Assembly: GCF_026130545.1 (NCBI RefSeq)
Contig: NZ_JAMOIM010000017.1
Span: 62,001 to 126,000, forward strand
From: Lichenifustis flavocetrariae
Lineage (GTDB): Bacteria; Pseudomonadota; Alphaproteobacteria; Rhizobiales; Beijerinckiaceae
DNA length: 64,000 nucleotides
Direction of reading: 5' to 3'
A program made the translations under genes and the position numbers. Of this stretch, positions 24,675 to 33,392 are shown one piece after another. The notes beneath the pieces were generated by a model that had not been told where the DNA came from, did no database searches, and was given only the letters and a program-made list of their open reading frames with translations. Numbering within the stretch: position 1 is the stretch's first letter; each line of letters starts with the position of its first letter.

Positions 24675-25580
24675 CTAAGACTTTGGGAAATCTAGTCCGA
24701 TCTCGCGATAACGCTCCGGGTCATCGATCCAGTTCTCGCGCACCTTGACGAACAGGAACAGGTGCACGGTCGCCTCGGCGGCCTCTGCGATGTCCTTGCG
24801 AGACGCTTGGCCAATCGACTTGATGGTCCGGCCTCCCTCGCCGAGGACGATCTTCTTATGGCCGTCGCGGGTGACATAAATCGTCTGTTCGATGCGAACC
24901 GAGCCGTCCGGCATGTCCTTCCACTGTTCGGTTTCGACCGTCGTCTGGTAGGGCAGTTCGTCGTGCAGCCGCTCGAACATTTTTTCCCGCGTCACTTCCG
25001 CCGCGAACAGGCGTAGTGGGGCATCTGTGACCTGATCTTCCGGATACAGCCAGGGGCCGAGCGGCATGAGCCCCCCCAACGCTTCCAGCAAACGGTCGAG
25101 ACCATGTTTGCGCAAGGCAGAGATCATAAAGGTCTGATCGAATGGGAAGGCTTCGTTGAGCGACTTCGACAGGCCGAGGAGGCTCTCCACCTCGATCGTG
25201 TCGATCTTGTTGAGGATCAGGAGCTTGGGGCCCTTGAATCCGGCCAAGCGTCCCAGGATCGCCTCGACCTCGTCGTTCAATCCCCTTCGCGCGTCGACCA
25301 GCAGCGCGATCGCATCCGCGTCTCCCGCTCCGCCCCAGGCCGCCGTGACCATGGCACGGTCGAGCCTGCGCTTTGGCGCAAAGATGCCGGGCGTATCGAC
25401 GAAGATGATCTGTGAGGTGCCCTGCATTGTGATGCCACGCACGAGCGCACGCGTCGTCTGAACCTTGCGCGACACGATCGAGACTTTGGCGCCCACCAGA
25501 GCATTGAGCAGGGTCGATTTGCCGGCATTCGGCGCGCCGATGAGGGCCACGATGCCGCAGCGGTTTTCCGGGTCGGACAT
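24675..25580 (-). CDS. era: GTPase Era
   Basis: 301 residues. Era binds 16S rRNA near its 3' end and assists 30S maturation. G1 GAPNAGKS is at 15-22, G3 DTPGIF near 61, G4 LNKID near 126, and the C-terminal KH domain has VLGEGGRTIKSIGQASRKDI. The start overlaps the rnc stop (TGATG), the classical lepB-rnc-era order. Confidence 0.96.
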   Translation of the reverse strand: MSDPENRCGIVALIGAPNAGKSTLLNALVGAKVSIVSRKVQTTRALVRGITMQGTSQIIFVDTPGIFAPKRRLDRAMVTAAWGGAGDADAIALLVDARRGLNDEVEAILGRLAGFKGPKLLILNKIDTIEVESLLGLSKSLNEAFPFDQTFMISALRKHGLDRLLEALGGLMPLGPWLYPEDQVTDAPLRLFAAEVTREKMFERLHDELPYQTTVETEQWKDMPDGSVRIEQTIYVTRDGHKKIVLGEGGRTIKSIGQASRKDIAEAAEATVHLFLFVKVRENWIDDPERYREIGLDFPKS

Positions 25581-26311
25581 CAGTGGGAGACCTTTGGGTC
25601 GGGAGAAGGCGCGAGAAGACCTTCACGTCTCAGGAAAGATTCTGCGGCCACCTGTTCGGCGTTCCGCTTCGACGTTCCGGTTCCGCTCGCCGGTTCAAAA
25701 CCCTCGACAGTGACAGACAAGGTGAATTGCGGTGAATGGGCCGGACCAGAGCGCGCCGTTTCCCGATACAACGGTGTCGGCCGGCCGCGCCCCTGCGCCC
25801 ATTCCTGCAGTGCCGTCTTCGGATCCTGCAAGGGCCTCGACGGCTGCCGCATGCGTTCGACCCAGGCCTTCTGAACGATCAAAGCCGCGGCTTCGAACCC
25901 AGCGTCCAGGAACACGGCTCCGATCACGGCTTCGCAAATGTCGGACAGGATCGCCGGCTTCTCACGCCCGCCTGCGCCTGCCTCACTGTCACCGAGGATC
26001 ATCGCGACGCCGACGTCCCACTCGCGCGCCACCTCGGCACAGGTTTCACGTCGGACGAGAGCGGCCAAGCGCCGCGACATCTCACCCTCTTCGGCCGCCG
26101 GAAAGGCCTCGAACAACATCGCCGACACCACCAACCCCAGCACCCGATCCCCGAGGAACTCAAGCCGCTGGTAGCTGCCGACGCGACTACGATCGGCCGG
26201 TAGGGCACTGATGTGCGTCAAAGCCTGCTGCAGAAGAGCGACATCGCGAAACACATGTCCGACTCGTGCTTCGATTTCGCCGAGATCCGAAGCGGTCGCG
26301 GAGTTCGTCAT
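25580..26311 (-). CDS. rnc: Ribonuclease III
   Basis: 243 residues from ATG 26311, which overlaps the lepB stop as ATGA; a longer start at 26362 is less likely. It cleaves double-stranded RNA in rRNA precursors and mRNAs. Catalytic acids match the E. coli set shifted by ten: E51 and D55 in RLEFLGDRVLGL, D124 and E127 in SDICEAVIGAV. The C-terminal double-stranded-RNA-binding domain (about 165-236) includes DPKTALQEWAQ and SKRNAEQVAAESFL. Confidence 0.95.
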   Translation of the reverse strand: MTNSATASDLGEIEARVGHVFRDVALLQQALTHISALPADRSRVGSYQRLEFLGDRVLGLVVSAMLFEAFPAAEEGEMSRRLAALVRRETCAEVAREWDVGVAMILGDSEAGAGGREKPAILSDICEAVIGAVFLDAGFEAAALIVQKAWVERMRQPSRPLQDPKTALQEWAQGRGRPTPLYRETARSGPAHSPQFTLSVTVEGFEPASGTGTSKRNAEQVAAESFLRREGLLAPSPDPKVSH

Positions 26312-27105
26312 CGCACTGGCTTGAATAGCCGGTTCCAGCGGATCGAGGTCGGCCATTTCCAAAAAGCCCAGGCCGGCTCGTCGTCGTTGATCGAGAAGAA
26401 GATCAGTTCGGCGCGGCCTATGAAATTCTCGAGCGGCACGTAGCCGACACCACCCTGCTCCGGCGCCACACGCGAATCGGTGGAATTGTCGCGGTTGTCC
26501 CCCATCATGAAATACTCGCCGGGCGGTACTTCATAGACGGGCGTGTTTGAGTAAAATCCCGTATCGCCATCGCGCTGGATGATGAGGTGACTGACCCCGC
26601 CCGGCAACGTCTCCGTATAGGTCGGCACCTTCACGTCGCGGTCGAACTGATCCTTGGTCTCGATGGGTGTCGCCGATTGACGCTCAACCTCCTGGCCATT
26701 GATGAAAAGCCGGGCGTCCTTCAACTGGATCTTGTCACCGGGCAGCCCGATCACGCGCTTGATATAATCCGTCTGCCCGTCCCGCGGCAGTTTAAACACC
26801 GCGACGTCGCCACGCTTCGGGGACGAGCTCAGAATGCGACCTGAGAACAGGTCGGGGCTGAACGGGAAAGAAAAGTGAGAATAGCCGTAGGAATATTTCG
26901 ACACGAAGAGGTAGTCGCCGATCAGCAGGGTCGGGATGAGCGATCCAGACGGAATATTGAAAGGCTGAAACAGGAAGGTCCTGACCACGAGGGCGATGAC
27001 CAGAGCCTGGACCACGACTTTGACGGTTTCCCAAAGGCCGCCGTCCTGCGTCGTCTTCGCAGAACGACTTGGGTTCTCGCCTTTCAGCCTCACAGGGTCT
27101 GCCAT
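26308..27105 (-). CDS. lepB: Signal peptidase I
   Basis: 265 residues. One membrane helix (about 25-45) anchors the periplasmic catalytic domain. The nucleophile is S55 in IPSGSLIPTL and the general base K116 in DYIKRVIGLPGD; GDNRDNSTDSR is box E. The residue after the nucleophile is Leu rather than the common Met. It heads the lepB-rnc-era run, coupled by overlaps. The 359 bases before it contain no gene. Confidence 0.95.
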   Translation of the reverse strand: MADPVRLKGENPSRSAKTTQDGGLWETVKVVVQALVIALVVRTFLFQPFNIPSGSLIPTLLIGDYLFVSKYSYGYSHFSFPFSPDLFSGRILSSSPKRGDVAVFKLPRDGQTDYIKRVIGLPGDKIQLKDARLFINGQEVERQSATPIETKDQFDRDVKVPTYTETLPGGVSHLIIQRDGDTGFYSNTPVYEVPPGEYFMMGDNRDNSTDSRVAPEQGGVGYVPLENFIGRAELIFFSINDDEPAWAFWKWPTSIRWNRLFKPVR

Positions 27106-27464
27106 CCGTCATCTCTCATAGCGACCGGTACAATTTCACCCGGCCGCGTTTCTGACGCGGCCGGACCGGGTTGCCTTGCACGCATATAACGACACGCATG
27201 TTCCGCGCCAAGCTTCCTCGACGGAGGATCTGGCGCCCGAAGCCGACGGCACCGGCGCGGCTTGCTCGCATCTGCGGCTCGGTCGTATTTCTGTCACGCG
27301 ACCTCGGGACGACAGAAGTCTCGGCGGCGAGACCTCAGCTGGTAGCCCTTCGCCGCGATCCCACGACATTGATCGCCACGACGATTGTGCCCCGGAAGGC
27401 GTGGAGAGCGAGACAGGCGCCGGCGTCGTACTTCATTTGCGACACGCGGGGCAGGCGTTTCAAG
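27106..27464. other. Intergenic region acpS-lepB without a gene
   Basis: No reading frame here has a credible start and protein-like composition. In many relatives the neighbourhood also contains pdxJ, which is absent. An inverted repeat at 27140-27148/27156-27164 (9 bp, loop TTTCTGA) lies close to lepB and could be the terminator of acpS or part of the lepB leader; it lacks a U-tract. Confidence 0.5.
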
Positions 27465-27866
27465 TCATGGATGCGGCCGCGCTTCGATCATCACATAGGC
27501 CGACGCGAGCGGATATTCGTCGGTGATCGTCACGTGGATATGGGCCTCGTGGCCGGTCGGCAAAAGGGCGGCGAGCCGCGCCGCGGCACCACCGGTCAGC
27601 CGCATGGTAGGCTGACCCGTCGGCAGATTGACGACGCCCATGTCCCGCCAGAACACGCCTAGCCTTAAACCTGTACCAAGCGCCTTCGCGCAAGCCTCCT
27701 TGGCGGCGAAGCGCTTGGCGTAGGAGGCCGCACGAGCCTTCCGACGCTCCGACTTGCGCTGTTCGACTTCAGTGAAACAGCGGTCGATGAAGCGCCGACC
27801 ATAGGTATCGAGCGTCTTCTCGATGCGACGAATGTCGCAGAGATCATGGCCGAGGCCGATGATCAT
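27465..27866 (-). CDS. acpS: Holo-[acyl-carrier-protein] synthase
   Basis: 133 residues from ATG 27866, overlapping the pyrE stop as ATGA. It transfers 4'-phosphopantetheine from CoA to acyl carrier protein. The Mg-binding Asp is in [13 protein letters not shown] near the N-terminus and the second acid in [14 protein letters not shown] (about residues 51-64). The length is typical. A longer in-frame extension runs through pyrE and is not used. Confidence 0.93.
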   Translation of the reverse strand: MIIGLGHDLCDIRRIEKTLDTYGRRFIDRCFTEVEQRKSERRKARAASYAKRFAAKEACAKALGTGLRLGVFWRDMGVVNLPTGQPTMRLTGGAAARLAALLPTGHEAHIHVTITDEYPLASAYVMIEARPHP

Positions 27867-28459
27867 GGCGTCGCAGGTCCCGACAAACTGCGGCTGCCGG
27901 GCTTGACCGGCGGAATGGCCGCGAGCTCGGGCGGCAGCGCATCCGGTGCGTAATTGGGAATGTCGAGCGTCGCCAGGGCCACGCGCGCGATCCCGATCTC
28001 CGCCCGCCCGCCAGACCGGTCGATCAGGCACGCGGCGCCCACAAGCCGGCCGCCCTCGCCCGCTATGGCTTCGAGACACTCCCGTGACGACAGCCCGGTG
28101 GTGATGACGTCCTCCACCATGACGACGCGGGCTTCAGGCGCGATCCGGAAGCTGCGGCGGAGTGCGAAGACCCCATTCTCGCGCTCCACGAACATGCTTT
28201 TCGCCCCAAGATGTCGCGCCGTCTCATAACCCGGCACAATGGCGCCCACGGCTGGCGCGACAACGACATCGATCGGACCAAAGCGGGCCTGGATCTTAGC
28301 CGCCAGAGCGGCGCAAAGACGTGATGTACGCACCGGGTCCTGAAACACCGCCATCTTCTGCAGAAACACAGAACTGCGGAGACCGGAGGACAGGATGAAA
28401 TGACCTTCCAGCAGCGCACCCGCTTGGCGGAATTCGGCGAGCACCTCGTCTTCGGTCAT
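27863..28459 (-). CDS. pyrE: Orotate phosphoribosyltransferase
   Basis: 198 residues. It makes orotidine 5'-phosphate from orotate and PRPP in pyrimidine synthesis. The PRPP loop [13 protein letters not shown] is clear near residues 117-129, and the N-terminal [15 protein letters not shown] holds the orotate contact region. It lies 22 bases after the RSH gene and overlaps acpS, on the same strand. Confidence 0.95.
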   Translation of the reverse strand: MTEDEVLAEFRQAGALLEGHFILSSGLRSSVFLQKMAVFQDPVRTSRLCAALAAKIQARFGPIDVVVAPAVGAIVPGYETARHLGAKSMFVERENGVFALRRSFRIAPEARVVMVEDVITTGLSSRECLEAIAGEGGRLVGAACLIDRSGGRAEIGIARVALATLDIPNYAPDALPPELAAIPPVKPGSRSLSGPATP

Positions 28460-28481
28460 GCAGTTCCCTTTGAGTTAGGTG

Positions 28482-30716
28482 CTACCCGTTGACGCGCTCG
28501 ACGCGCGAAACCGTTTGCTGCGCCCGCAACTGAGACAGGATGGCGTTCAGCTGCTTCAGGTCCCAGACGCTGAGGTCGATCACCATATCGCGGAAATCCT
28601 TCGAGCGGTTGGTGAGACGGATATCCTCGATATTGCCGCCGTTGTCGCCGATCGCGGCCGTGATGCCTGCGAGAGACCCAGGCTCGTTCAGCGCCTGGAC
28701 TTCGATCTGCGCCGGGAACAGTTCCTTGCGGTCTGGATCGATGTCCCACCTGACGTCGAGCCAACGCTCTGGCTGATCGTCGAAGGCGGTCAGGGCCGGC
28801 GATTGAATCGGATAGATGGTGATTCCCTCGCCTGGCAGAAGAATGCCAACGATCCTGTCGCCCGGCACCGCCCCACCGTTCGGCGCGAATTGCACCGGCA
28901 GGCTTCCATCGAGACCACGGATCGGGATGGAGACCTGGCCTGGAACCTTGAATTGGAGGCCTTCAGCCTGCTGCAGACCGAACCAGCCGGGCTCCATCTT
29001 GTCAGGCCCCGCACCCGCCCGACGCTCATCCGTAAAGTCCGGATAGACGGCCTTGACCACGTCGCCCGAGAACATCTCGCCGCGTCCGACCGCCGCCATC
29101 ACGTCCTCGACATTGCTGCGCGCGAGGCGAGGAAGCGACGTGCGCAACTTCTCGTCTTGATAGACTTTGCCGGCACGCTCGAAGGCCCGAACCACGATCT
29201 GGCGTCCGAGCCCCGCATATTGCGCCCGGACGGCATTGCGGGTGGCACGCCGAATCGCCGCTTTGGCCTTCCCGGTCATCACGAGATTTTCCCAGGCCGC
29301 CGGTGGCACTTGTCCTTCCGCGCGCGCGATCTCGACCTCGTCGCCGTTCATCAGCTTCGACATGAGCGGCACAGCAAGTCCGTTGACCTTGGCGCCTACC
29401 GCCGTGTTGCCGAGGTTGGTATGCACCGCATAGGCAAAATCAACGGGAGTCGCACCCTGGGGAAGCGCGATGAGACGCCCCTTCGGGGTGAAGCAGAACA
29501 CTTGATCATGGAAGAGTTCGAGCTTGGTATGTTCGAGGAACTCCTCCGGACTGTCGCCCTCCGCCAGCATCTCGACCGTGCGGCGCAACCACCGATAGGC
29601 GCGGCTTTCGCTGGCCAGTTCGCCCATGTCGAGCGTGCGCCCATCCTTGTAGAGCGCGTGGGCCGCAATGCCGTTTTCGGCGACGCGATGCATCTCCCGC
29701 GTCCGGATCTGCAATTCGACACGCTGTTGGCCGGGCCCCACGACAGTTGTGTGGATCGACCTGTAATCATTGGGCTTTGGTGTCGAGATATAGTCTTTGA
29801 AGCGGCCCGGCACCGTTGGCCACTGGGTGTGGATCATGCCCAGGACCCGGTAGCAATCGGCCGTTTGGTCGACCATGACACGGAACCCGAAGATGTCGGA
29901 TAATTGCTCGAACGCGAGTGATTTCTGCTCCATCTTACGCCAGATCGAGTAGGGACGCTTCTCCCGACCCTTCACTTCGGCTTGAAGATTGACGGCGACA
30001 AGCCGTTCGGACAGTTCCGCCTCAATCTTGGTAATGAGCGGCCCGAGCTTTTCACGCAAGGCATGGAGGCGGCTTAGAATGGTGTCGCGCGCTTTGGGCA
30101 TCAAATACGCGAAGGCGAGATCTTCGAGTTCCTCGCGCATGCCATGCATGCCCATACGTCCGGCCAGCGGGGCGTAGATGTCGAGCGTTTCCTCGGCGAT
30201 GCGCTCACCCTTCTCGAAGGGCATGAACTTGAGCGTGCGCATATTGTGCAGACGGTCGGCGAGTTTCACGAGAAGCACGCGAACATCGTCGGCGATCGCC
30301 AACAGAAGCTTGCGAAAATTCTCCGCCTGCTTGGCACGTTTCGAGACGAGATCGAGTCTCTTGATCTTCGTGAGGCCCTCGACAAGTGCGCCGATGTCGG
30401 GTCCGAAAAGACGGTCGATATCTTCCCGCGTCGAGGCTGTATCCTCGATCGTATCGTGCAGGACAGCCGCCACGATGGTGGCGTCGTCGAGCTTCAGGTC
30501 TGTCAGAATCGCCGCGACGGCGAGCGGATGGGTGAAAAAGGGATCGCCGGATGCACGCTTCTGCTGCCCATGCGCCTTCATGGCGTAGACATACGCGCGA
30601 TTCAGCAGATCTTCGTCCGCGTGCGGGTTGTAGCTCCGCACGCGGTCGACCAGTTCGTACTGTCGCATGATCTTCGGGTGCGCCGCAGACCGTTGAGAAG
30701 GCTCAACCAACGTCAT
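28482..30716 (-). CDS. Bifunctional (p)ppGpp synthetase/hydrolase (RSH)
   Basis: 744 residues. The HD hydrolase domain is intact (H63 in FTHPLAVAAIL, H87-D88 in VLHDTIED). The synthetase domain has GRFKDYISTPKPNDYRSIHT, whose RFKD is the RXKD motif of bifunctional enzymes as opposed to the EXDD of monofunctional RelA. A TGS domain (CFTPKGRLIALPQGATPVDF) and C-terminal ACT domain follow. The single RSH of alphaproteobacteria controls the stringent response. Start: ATG 30716 or the internal ATG at 30668 (MRQYELVDRV), where many relatives begin. rpoZ lies just upstream. Confidence 0.94.
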   Translation of the reverse strand: MTLVEPSQRSAAHPKIMRQYELVDRVRSYNPHADEDLLNRAYVYAMKAHGQQKRASGDPFFTHPLAVAAILTDLKLDDATIVAAVLHDTIEDTASTREDIDRLFGPDIGALVEGLTKIKRLDLVSKRAKQAENFRKLLLAIADDVRVLLVKLADRLHNMRTLKFMPFEKGERIAEETLDIYAPLAGRMGMHGMREELEDLAFAYLMPKARDTILSRLHALREKLGPLITKIEAELSERLVAVNLQAEVKGREKRPYSIWRKMEQKSLAFEQLSDIFGFRVMVDQTADCYRVLGMIHTQWPTVPGRFKDYISTPKPNDYRSIHTTVVGPGQQRVELQIRTREMHRVAENGIAAHALYKDGRTLDMGELASESRAYRWLRRTVEMLAEGDSPEEFLEHTKLELFHDQVFCFTPKGRLIALPQGATPVDFAYAVHTNLGNTAVGAKVNGLAVPLMSKLMNGDEVEIARAEGQVPPAAWENLVMTGKAKAAIRRATRNAVRAQYAGLGRQIVVRAFERAGKVYQDEKLRTSLPRLARSNVEDVMAAVGRGEMFSGDVVKAVYPDFTDERRAGAGPDKMEPGWFGLQQAEGLQFKVPGQVSIPIRGLDGSLPVQFAPNGGAVPGDRIVGILLPGEGITIYPIQSPALTAFDDQPERWLDVRWDIDPDRKELFPAQIEVQALNEPGSLAGITAAIGDNGGNIEDIRLTNRSKDFRDMVIDLSVWDLKQLNAILSQLRAQQTVSRVERVNG

Positions 30717-30796
30717 ACGGCGATTATCGTAACCTCCAGCTCGCGGGGCAAGCTGGTCAACCGGACACAGCCCATTTTTGTTCGGGAACGCCTAGC

Positions 30797-31189
30797 CTAT
30801 TCGCCTTCGTCGTCGGTTGCCGCCGGCGGCACAAGGCCTTCAAGGCCGCGCAGAAGCTCTTCCTCGGTCATGCGATCGAACTGAACGTCGCCGGCCATGT
30901 CGCTGCCGCCAAAACCGGTCGGCTGGAGGGGTGGTGCCGGTTCGGCTTCCGGCTCGTCCACTTCCACGTGCTTCTGCAGGGAATGGATCAGATCTTCGCG
31001 CATATCTTCAGGAGTGAGCTTGCTGTCAGCGATCTCACGCAGCGCAACGACCGGATTCTTGTCATTGTCTCGATCCACCGTCATAGGGGCGCCGGACGAG
31101 AGCATCCTGGCGCGATGGCTGGCCAAGAGAATGAGTTCAAACCGACTTTCGACTTTGTCGACGCAGTCTTCGACGGTGACGCGGGCCAT
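30797..31189 (-). CDS. rpoZ: RNA polymerase omega subunit
   Basis: 130 residues from ATG 31189, with GGAG eight bases upstream. The conserved omega core [28 protein letters not shown] and [12 protein letters not shown] is at residues 1-65. The remaining half is an acidic tail rich in Glu, Asp and Pro typical of alphaproteobacterial omega. It assists RNA polymerase assembly, and the enzyme responds to ppGpp made by the RSH encoded 80 bases downstream. Confidence 0.95.
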   Translation of the reverse strand: MARVTVEDCVDKVESRFELILLASHRARMLSSGAPMTVDRDNDKNPVVALREIADSKLTPEDMREDLIHSLQKHVEVDEPEAEPAPPLQPTGFGGSDMAGDVQFDRMTEEELLRGLEGLVPPAATDDEGE

Positions 31190-31617
31190 TCGACGCGCTC
31201 CTTGATTGACAATAGGTGTGGATACTGGCTCCCCGATAGCACCTCTCAATAAGAACTTGCAACATTCGCTATCTGTGGGATAAATTCCCACATAATGAGA
31301 CGCGTGCCTTCAAGGCTGCGTCAACTGTGACGAAATTTATGTTGTTCGGCGTATGAAAACTCCTATGGTCGAAATATAGGGTTCGGTTAGCGACTGGCTT
31401 ATCTGGTTTGCTTCCGGTCATCATGTTCGCAGTGAGTTCAGTTTGGGTCCTGTCGCATACGCTGGTCGCACGTGCGAACAAAAGAACTTATTATCCCCAC
31501 TGGCGATCATGGTCATGGATGTTCATCTGGTGAATATGCATGACCGGTTTCTTTAGGCTGGAAGTGTGACAAGGCACGCAATCCGGCAACGTAATGACAA
31601 GTTTAGGCTCAGAAGTA
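31190..31617. other. Divergent intergenic region rpoZ / NYN, relatively AT-rich
   Basis: 428 bases without a supported gene. It is visibly richer in A+T than the flanks. It contains a perfect 7-bp inverted repeat (31274-31280/31286-31292, loop TAAAT) and a GTTC-N7-GTTC site at 31425-31439. It must hold the rpoZ-RSH promoter (leftward) and the NYN-UDG promoter (rightward). I cannot assign a small RNA. Confidence 0.55.
31425..31439 (+). promoter_or_regulatory. LexA-box-like site (GTTC-N7-GTTC)
   Basis: The exact alphaproteobacterial SOS operator pattern GTTC, seven bases, GTTC, located 179 bases before the NYN gene, which is followed by a uracil-DNA glycosylase. By chance one or two such matches are expected in a window of this size, so it is a candidate only. 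Confidence 0.35.
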
Positions 31618-32229
31618 ATGTCCGACAAAGAACGTATAGCTCTTTTTATAGATGGCGCTAATCTTTACGCGACCGCAAAGTCGGTGGGATTCGACATCGA
31701 CTACAGAAAACTTCTCAAGGAGTATCAAAGCCGGGGGCGTTTGATCCGCGCGTTCTATTACACCGCGCTTGTGGAAGATCAAGAATATTCCTCGATTAGA
31801 CCTCTGATCGATTGGCTTGATTACAACGGATTTGCTGTTGTTACGAAGCCGGCCAAGGAATTCGTCGATGCGCTTGGTCGGCGGAAGATCAAAGGCAACA
31901 TGGACATCGAGTTGGCGATCGACGCCATGGAGATGGCCGACAAGATCGACCACATGATTCTCTTCTCGGGTGATGGTGATTTTCGCTCGCTCGTCGAGGC
32001 GATTCAGCGCAAGGGTGTTCGGGTTTCGGTCATCTCGACCATCACGACCCAGCCCCCGATGGTGGCGGATGAACTGCGCCGGCAAGCCGATGAATTCGTC
32101 GACATCGCACATCTGGCCGCAAAGATTGGTCGCGACGGAGAGCGCCCGGAGCCTCGCCCACGGACGATCGAGCGACGTACGTTGCATGCCAGCCATACGC
32201 CGACCAGCGCAGACGATTATACCAATTGA
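31618..32229 (+). CDS. NYN domain (LabA/DUF88) protein, putative RNase
   Basis: 203 residues from ATG 31618; ATG 31594 adds eight residues and is possible. The PIN-like NYN fold shows its acidic residues in FIDGANLY (about 8-15), KGNMDIELAIDAM (about 92-104) and LFSGDGDFRSLVEAI (about 113-127), followed by a disordered, Arg-rich tail. NYN proteins are metal-dependent ribonucleases or RNA-binding factors. This one sits next to rpoZ in many Hyphomicrobiales. Its stop overlaps the TTG start of the glycosylase. Confidence 0.88.
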   Translation: MSDKERIALFIDGANLYATAKSVGFDIDYRKLLKEYQSRGRLIRAFYYTALVEDQEYSSIRPLIDWLDYNGFAVVTKPAKEFVDALGRRKIKGNMDIELAIDAMEMADKIDHMILFSGDGDFRSLVEAIQRKGVRVSVISTITTQPPMVADELRRQADEFVDIAHLAAKIGRDGERPEPRPRTIERRTLHASHTPTSADDYTN

Positions 32230-32927
32230 AAGCTGGCGACTGTCTCGCCCAGGAAGATCCTGGACGAGACTGCCCCCTTTGCCCGCGACTGGTGGAATTC
32301 CGAACCGCGCAGCGAGTTCTCCACCCTGATTGGCACAACGCGCCCGTACCAACCTTCGGACGAGAGGCCCGCCTTTTGGTGGTAGGTCTCGCGCCGGGCC
32401 TGCAGGGCGCGAATAGGACGGGCCGACCCTTCACAGGGGACTGGGCTGGCGATCTTCTCTATGAGACGCTGGACCGTTTCGGCTTCTCATCGGGGACTTA
32501 TGCTGAGCGCCCGGACGACGGACTTGTGTTGATCGACACCGCGATTACGAACGCAGTGCGGTGTGTTCCGCCTGCCAACAAGCCAACAGGCGGCGAGATC
32601 GCGACCTGCCGAAGCTTCCTCGCGACCGCCATTGCGGCGCGCCCGGAACTTCAAATCATCGTGGCACTGGGAAGGATCGCGCACGAATCCGTCGCGCGCT
32701 CGCTCGGGATGCGGCTTGTCACCGTTCCTTTTGGTCACGGCAACGAGCATCGGATCCCGGTCGGGGGCGCGCGTCGGCTCACGCTGATCGACAGCTACCA
32801 CTGCTCACGCTACAACACGAATACCGGCGTTTTGACCACAGAGATGTTCCAAGCGGTCTTTGCCCGCGTCAGGCTGCTCCTCGATAGCGAGGTCGTCGAC
32901 TCAGCCCTTGTCACGCATCAGGCGTGA
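32226..32927 (+). CDS. Uracil-DNA glycosylase, family 5 (UDGb)-like
   Basis: 233 residues. Iron-sulfur Cys pair at the N-terminus (DCPLCPRL, C16 and C19) with further Cys near 112 and 127 completing a 4Fe-4S site. The catalytic region [26 protein letters not shown] (here split in motif GLAPGLQG and TGRPFTGD, residues 54-73) and the C-terminal [12 protein letters not shown] are those of family 5, which removes uracil and other deaminated bases. The TTG start overlaps the NYN stop; because the Cys pair is so close to it, a later start is impossible. Its 3' end overlaps smpB on the other strand by 27 bases. Confidence 0.88.
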   Translation: MKAGDCLAQEDPGRDCPLCPRLVEFRTAQRVLHPDWHNAPVPTFGREARLLVVGLAPGLQGANRTGRPFTGDWAGDLLYETLDRFGFSSGTYAERPDDGLVLIDTAITNAVRCVPPANKPTGGEIATCRSFLATAIAARPELQIIVALGRIAHESVARSLGMRLVTVPFGHGNEHRIPVGGARRLTLIDSYHCSRYNTNTGVLTTEMFQAVFARVRLLLDSEVVDSALVTHQA

Positions 32928-33371
32928 TTTTTCGCGGTTCCAGTCGCGGACCTTCTCGGTTTCACGCTTGTCATGGAGCTTCTTGCCGCGGGCCATCGCA
33001 ACTTCCAACTTCGCGAAACCGCGCTCGTTGAAATAGAGCCGGAGCGGAACGATGGACATGCCTTCGCGCGCGACACCTTGCGCGAGCTTGGCAATTTCGC
33101 GCGCCTTGAGGAGCAGTTTGCGCGGCCGTCTTGGCTCGTGGTTGAACCGATTGCCCTGTGCGAATTCTGGGATCGTGGCGTTGATCAGGAAAATCTCACC
33201 CTTCTCGGCCGACGCATAGCTTTCCGCAATCGTGGCCTTGCCGGTTCGCAGAGATTTCACCTCCGTGCCGGTCAACATGATGCCGGCCTCGAAGACCTCA
33301 CCGATTTCATAATGATAACGTGCGCTGCGATTGTCAGCGACAACTTTGCGCTTCAGTTCTGGTGACGCCAC
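32901..33371 (-). CDS. smpB: SsrA-binding protein SmpB
   Basis: 156 residues from GTG 33371. SmpB binds tmRNA and delivers it to stalled ribosomes. Family blocks: [29 protein letters not shown] (residues 14 on), [19 protein letters not shown] and the positively charged C-terminal tail [20 protein letters not shown] that mimics an mRNA anticodon helix in the decoding centre. It lies 21 bases downstream of dapA on the same strand. The last 27 bases overlap the glycosylase gene in antisense. Confidence 0.96.
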   Translation of the reverse strand: MASPELKRKVVADNRSARYHYEIGEVFEAGIMLTGTEVKSLRTGKATIAESYASAEKGEIFLINATIPEFAQGNRFNHEPRRPRKLLLKAREIAKLAQGVAREGMSIVPLRLYFNERGFAKLEVAMARGKKLHDKRETEKVRDWNREKSRLMRDKG

Positions 33372-33392
33372 GAGTTCCCAAACCCTTCAGGT

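Noticed and set aside
27171-27662. 163-codon plus-strand frame over the acpS-lepB gap
   Set aside because: Half of it is antisense to acpS and the rest is Arg/Pro/Ala-rich with no start signal.
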